From contig CBDUNM010000107.1 of NCBI GenBank assembly GCA_965368585.1, forward strand, positions 1 to 18,088: a DNA stretch of 18,088 nucleotides, written 5' to 3'. Every line of letters begins with the position of its first letter. Position 1 is the first letter of the stretch. A model generated the notes under the pieces. That model saw only the letters and a program-made list of their open reading frames with translations. It did no database searches and was not told where the DNA came from. A program made the translations under genes and the position numbers. Origin of the DNA: JARRQB01 sp965368585 (GTDB lineage Bacteria; Pseudomonadota; Gammaproteobacteria; Chromatiales; Chromatiaceae). Positions 14,986-18,088 of this stretch are shown piece by piece.

Positions 14986-15290
14986 TTAAAACACGATCGT
15001 CTTGGAGCGGCGCTTGCGTGCCACGGTGGTTCTGGTGCGGTACTCGTAGCGCTTTTTGCCGTAGACGACCGTCCAGCCGAAGAGGCTCTTGGACAGGTTG
15101 AAGTAGCTGCCGTTGCTCGTGGAGCTGCTCGAAGACATGGTCTTGTAGGGGCTGTAGACGGTGATCGAACCGCCGCTCAGGATCGTATTCCTCAGTGGGT
15201 GGCAGTTCAGGTTTGAAGTCGTCGCTTGCGCGCTCGGTGTTAACCTTTGCTGCGGACGCGCCAGAACTTCCTGAGGGGTGGTGTATATTA
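14986..15290 (-). pseudogene. C-terminal remnant of an unidentified gene
   Basis: On the minus strand, the 70 codons ending at the TAA at 14986 have almost only G or C at the third position, a strong coding sign in this genome. They read LSGGSITVYSPYKTM, a serine run, NGSYFNLSKSLFGWTVVYG, and a very basic end (RKRRSKTIVF). Further upstream (about 15196-15290) the bias fades in this frame, while the next frame reads RASDDFKPELPPTEEYDP, as if a frameshift near 15190 split one gene. No start codon or ribosome site is found before an AT-rich block. I read this as the tail of a decayed or truncated gene. The family is not recognised. Confidence 0.35.
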
Positions 15291-15956
15291 CATATCTTTA
15301 TGATAATAAAAGTTTTTATTTTGATAATCTATGCCGTGGCAGGGCAGACATACCGCATACACCCGCCATCAGACGCGAAAACGAACCAACGCCACAGGCG
15401 TGAGCCTTCGAATCGATTCATTCATTTTCCGTCATGGGAAAATTAACTCCGTAGTTTCTCATTATTGGGCAGTCACATAAATTTTGTTTTCGTGTGGAAC
15501 TTCGGTCTTGGCCGCTTTTTCTGTACAGTTCCGATCCCGTTCTTTCGCGTAGTGCGGGACTTGATCGACGCGAGGCGTCACAGAACTTGGTCGCTACCAA
15601 TAACGGGACCCGGCGGCAAGCCACCCGGCGCACTCGCAGTGCTCGTCTACCTGCGGCAGTTAGTAGCGAAGGCCGAGGTCGAAAATACAGTGACCCTGCA
15701 CAGGCTACACAGCACCCACGTAGCCAAACTCGTCGGGGTCGGTGCCGAGATGATCAATGTCCCGGCACTGCACGGCGCATGAACCCGACCACGATCTAGA
15801 CCTACATGGACGTGAGCGAAGACCACATGGCTAACATCTCATCCAAGTTGTAGGGTAGCGCCGAGTACGGCGGAGGTGTACCACGCGACGTGCCAGAACA
15901 CGAGACAGTTGCCGCTAAAACGAAGTAGCGAGATGCCCGCAACGTTAGCACCGAAC
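15291..15956. other. About 660 bp with no intact gene, left of the CRISPR module
   Basis: I see no supportable gene. Frames on both strands are short or broken by stops; the longest open stretch (plus strand, about 15465-15782, TTG start) has no ribosome site and no recognisable domain. Visible structures: a direct repeat TGATAAT (15301 and 15322) flanking the AT-rich palindrome AATAAAA-GT-TTTTATT; a hairpin ATTTTCC/GGAAAAT at 15424-15443; and ACGCC/GGCGT in the 15390s. The composition is less GC-rich than the core genes. It could be mobile-element debris or unrecognised non-coding DNA. Confidence 0.45.
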
Positions 15957-15962
15957 ATAGAA

Positions 15963-15990
15963 GACCCGACATGCAAGCAGAGGTCGGGTC
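15963..15990 (-). terminator. Terminal hairpin of the tracrRNA
   Basis: GACCCGAC and GTCGGGTC form a perfect 8-bp stem around a 12-base loop, followed on the minus strand by TTCTAT. The short, interrupted T run makes it a weak intrinsic terminator; it also matches the place of the 3' stem-loop that Cas9 recognises in related tracrRNAs. Confidence 0.5.
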
Positions 15991-16011
15991 GGATTCGGTA
16001 CTAAGGACCTT

Positions 16012-16047
16012 ATTGTAGTAACGGCTCTCACCCCGGATGACTACAAC
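16012..16047 (-). repeat. 36-nt CRISPR anti-repeat (single copy)
   Basis: This 36-bp element has the length and inverted ends (GTTGTAGT ... ACTACAAT) of Neisseria-type II-C repeats and anti-repeats. Only one copy occurs and tracrRNA sequence follows it, so it is the anti-repeat and not an array unit. By pairing it predicts a repeat beginning GTTGTAGT, containing CTCTCACCCCGGATG and ending CTACAAC or CTACAAT, with a mismatch bulge after the first eight bases. Confidence 0.7.
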
Positions 16048-16087
16048 GTGGATAATAGTAGACGAAGATATTGACGGATGGAAGCGA

Positions 16088-18088
16088 ATGCACAGTCCTA
16101 AGCGACCACATCAAACCTATACGCTCGGCCTAGACATCGGAATTGCTTCCGTGGGGGCTGCATTGATTGGATCAGAGCGCATCCTGGCTTTGCACGTACG
16201 CACCTTTGACCGTGCCGAGACAGCCAAGGAAGGAGAATCCCTGAACAAAATTCGCCGCGAATCACGTCTCACCAGACGTCGAATCCAACGGCGCGCTCAC
16301 CGTCTTCTACGATTGCGACGACTTTTCAAGCGTCGCGGTCTGACGTCAGGTACCGAGACCTCAGCATTTATTGGTAGCGGTTCCCCATGGGAGCTACGCG
16401 CCGAGGGGCTTGATCGTCGTCTAGAGTCCGTCGAATGGGCCGCTGCTCTGTATCACCTCGTCAAACATCGAGGTTTTCAGTCCAGCCGCAAGAGTGAGGT
16501 CCAGGCGGACGAGAAGGCCGGGCAGATGCTCAGCAGCGTAAACCAAAACCAGCAACTGCTTGCGGAGTCAGGCCTGCGCACCATGGGGGAACTTGCCGCA
16601 CGCCATAAGGCATTTGCGGAAGCCAAGCGCAACAAGGGCGGCAGTTACACGCACACCTTCTCTCGCGCTGACTTGGTGGACGAACTGCGATTGCTGTTTA
16701 GTTGCCAACGGGCGCTGGACAATCCACACGCTGACCGAGCGCTCGAAGAGGGCGTCTACGCCTTGCTGATGCAGCGTCGACCCGCACTCGCCGGCGAGGC
16801 CCTTTTGAAGATGGTAGGTCAATGCACATTCGAGCATGGCGAGTTCCGCGCTCCCAAGGCGAGCTACCACGCCGAGCGCTTCATCTGGCTGACAAAGCTC
16901 AACAACCTGCGCATCAGCGGCATGGGTGAGACACGCGCGTTGATCGACGAAGAGCGTCAACGGCTGCTGCCCATGCCCTTCGAAAGGGCGAAACTCACTT
17001 ACAAGCAGGTGCGTAACGCCCTGGAACTGCCCGAACAAATGCGCTTTGTTGGGCTGCGCTATCCCCGTATCAGTGATAGCGACAAGGATCCTGAGAACAA
17101 TGCTCTATTCGAGGCTAAGGCGTTTCACGCGCTGCGCAAAGCCTACACGGATGCCGGGCTCACGTTAGAGTGGCAGCGTGACAAAGAGGATCCACAGCGG
17201 CTGGATGACATTGCTTACGCACTGACCGTGTTCAAGGAAGACACCGAAGCATGCCAATGGCTAGTTGATAAAGGCATCGAAAAAGAGATCATTGAATCTG
17301 TACTGAATGTGGCGTTCAGTGATTTTATCCGCCTATCTACCAAAGCCCTGATCAACATCCTGCCCCATATGATAGACGGAAAACGCTACGATGAAGCGGT
17401 GCAACTAGCCGGCTATGCCCACCATAGTCAGCTGCCCGGGCCTGACAAGACACCTTATATTCCCCGTTTTGGCAGAAGGCTTATTGCCAACCCGGTTGTC
17501 TCCCGCGCCCTCAATCAGGCACGCAAGTTGGTCAACGCCATCATCCGCGAATACGGGCCACCTGATGCGGTGCACATCGAACTGGCGCGCGACCTTAGTC
17601 GGCCGTTCGATGAACGACGAAAAATTCACAAAGCGCAGGAGGACTACCAGAAAGTGAAGGCCGCAGACATCGCCGCCTTTGAACAGAATTTCGGTTTCTC
17701 GCCGAAAGGCGTGCACCTGGCCAAATGGCGACTCTACCGAGAGCAGAGTGGAAAATGCGCCTACAGCCTATCGTCGCTCGATATAACCCGGTTATTCGAA
17801 GATGGATACGTCGAGATCGACCATGCCTTGCCGTACTCGCGCAGCTTTAATGATGGCATGAACAACAAGGTTCTCGTCCTTACCGAAGAAAATCGCAACA
17901 AGGGCAACAGGACCCCTTACGAATACCTTGATGGTCAAAACGACAGCGAGCGCTGGCGCACGTTTGTTGCGTCGGTCAACAGCAACAAAGGTTATCGCGA
18001 ATTCAAGAAACGCAACCTTTTGCGCAAGGATTTCGGCACCGAAGCCGCCGGTGAGTTCCGCGAGCGCCACCTGAATGACACGCGATAT
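16088..18088 (+). CDS. cas9: Type II-C Cas9 nuclease, N-terminal two thirds (cut by right edge)
   Basis: The frame runs from the ATG at 16088 to the window end without a stop, giving 667 residues of an expected 1,000-1,080. Landmarks match Neisseria meningitidis Cas9 closely: RuvC-I YTLGLDIGIASVGAA with Asp16; an arginine-rich bridge helix (RRESRLTRRRIQRRAHRLL); the recognition-lobe segments YTHTFSRADL and AERFIWLTKLNNLRI; RuvC-II VHIELARDLSRPF with Glu498; and the HNH domain EIDHALPYSRSF with catalytic His579 and Asn602 in ENRNKGN. All visible catalytic residues are intact. The sequence ends at RHLNDTRY, just before the RuvC-III region with its last catalytic residues. The ribosome site is a modest GGATGGAAG. 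Cas9 cuts DNA matching crRNA spacers, guided with the tracrRNA encoded divergently next to it. cas1, cas2 and the array would be expected beyond the right edge. Confidence 0.95.
   Translation, partial: MHSPKRPHQTYTLGLDIGIASVGAALIGSERILALHVRTFDRAETAKEGESLNKIRRESRLTRRRIQRRAHRLLRLRRLFKRRGLTSGTETSAFIGSGSPWELRAEGLDRRLESVEWAAALYHLVKHRGFQSSRKSEVQADEKAGQMLSSVNQNQQLLAESGLRTMGELAARHKAFAEAKRNKGGSYTHTFSRADLVDELRLLFSCQRALDNPHADRALEEGVYALLMQRRPALAGEALLKMVGQCTFEHGEFRAPKASYHAERFIWLTKLNNLRISGMGETRALIDEERQRLLPMPFERAKLTYKQVRNALELPEQMRFVGLRYPRISDSDKDPENNALFEAKAFHALRKAYTDAGLTLEWQRDKEDPQRLDDIAYALTVFKEDTEACQWLVDKGIEKEIIESVLNVAFSDFIRLSTKALINILPHMIDGKRYDEAVQLAGYAHHSQLPGPDKTPYIPRFGRRLIANPVVSRALNQARKLVNAIIREYGPPDAVHIELARDLSRPFDERRKIHKAQEDYQKVKAADIAAFEQNFGFSPKGVHLAKWRLYREQSGKCAYSLSSLDITRLFEDGYVEIDHALPYSRSFNDGMNNKVLVLTEENRNKGNRTPYEYLDGQNDSERWRTFVASVNSNKGYREFKKRNLLRKDFGTEAAGEFRERHLNDTRY

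Larger units (their letters stand above)
15957..16050 (-). ncRNA. tracrRNA of the type II-C CRISPR-Cas9 system
   Basis: Read on the minus strand, a 36-nt anti-repeat (16047 to 16012) begins GTTGTAGTCATCC and ends GCCGTTACTACAAT, followed at once by AAGG and a small GGU/ACC nexus loop. An 8-bp hairpin (GACCCGAC / GTCGGGTC, 15963-15990) then gives the terminal stem, followed by TTCTAT. From memory of the Neisseria meningitidis tracrRNA, the segment GAGAGCCGTTACTACAATA differs from its GAGAACCGTTGCTACAATA at two of 19 positions, and both anti-repeats are 36 nt long. It base-pairs with the crRNA repeat and is bound by Cas9. A minus-strand TACTAT (16060-16055) is a possible -10 element. The gene diverges from cas9, whose start is 38 bp to the right. 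The 3' end is estimated from the hairpin. Confidence 0.8.

Noticed and set aside
14875..15216. Plus-strand frame of 113 codons over the gene remnant
   Set aside because: It is the opposite-strand shadow of the GC3-biased minus-strand remnant.
15465..15782. Plus-strand open frame of 105 codons left of the tracrRNA
   Set aside because: It starts with TTG, has no ribosome site, no recognisable domain and only modest codon bias.
15460..15800. Decayed transposase resembling the C-terminus of a piggyBac-like (DDE) transposase on the minus strand
   Set aside because: One frame reads FGYVGAV, then stops, then a Tyr/His/Cys-containing tail, which faintly recalls such enzymes, but the spacing is too short and three in-frame stops occur. 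The resemblance is too weak to name.
16012..16047. A CRISPR array unit or start of an array upstream of cas9
   Set aside because: Only one copy exists, and the sequence that follows (AAGG nexus and hairpin) is that of a tracrRNA, not a spacer and second repeat.

Overview
The window is GC-rich chromosomal DNA from a gammaproteobacterium. The evidence is a MetA-type homoserine acyltransferase, MtgA, ImuA/ImuB and a sucrose-phosphate synthase plus amylosucrase pair of the kind found in halotolerant sulfur oxidisers, methanotrophs and nitrifiers. I cannot name the genus. Sucrose synthesis suggests, but does not prove, a compatible-solute role in a salty or drying habitat.

Layout. Positions 1-1952: the start of a secreted protein running off the left edge (minus), an NTF2-like protein (minus) and a P-loop ATPase (plus). 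The ATPase leads into the homoserine acyltransferase gene (1996-3069). A secreted Pro/Tyr/Gly-rich protein and a DUF599 membrane protein follow as a tight pair (3161-4878). Positions 4935-5639 hold a wrecked gabD gene (succinate-semialdehyde dehydrogenase) with frameshifts and several internal deletions. Next come the SOS mutagenesis genes imuA and imuB, with a GTTC-N7-GTTC LexA-like box upstream and no dnaE2 in the window, then mtgA (plus). On the minus strand lie a MaoC/hot-dog-like protein, amylosucrase and sucrose-phosphate synthase; transcription runs from the synthase towards amylosucrase.

The right third (14245-18088) is accessory. It holds a 64-residue peptide with a double-glycine leader and a 38-residue core, a gene remnant, about 660 bp with no intact gene, and a type II-C CRISPR module cut by the right edge. 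The cas9 gene (16088 to the edge) is closely related in sequence to the Neisseria meningitidis type. Immediately upstream, on the opposite strand, is what I read as its tracrRNA: a 36-nt anti-repeat, an AATAAGG nexus and a terminal hairpin. No CRISPR array, cas1 or cas2 is visible; they should lie to the right of the window or elsewhere.

The most informative observations are the divergent tracrRNA gene and the repeat it predicts, the orphan double-glycine peptide, the sucrose synthase whose phosphatase-like domain has altered HAD motifs, the multiply deleted gabD pseudogene and the alphaproteobacterial-style LexA box in front of imuA.
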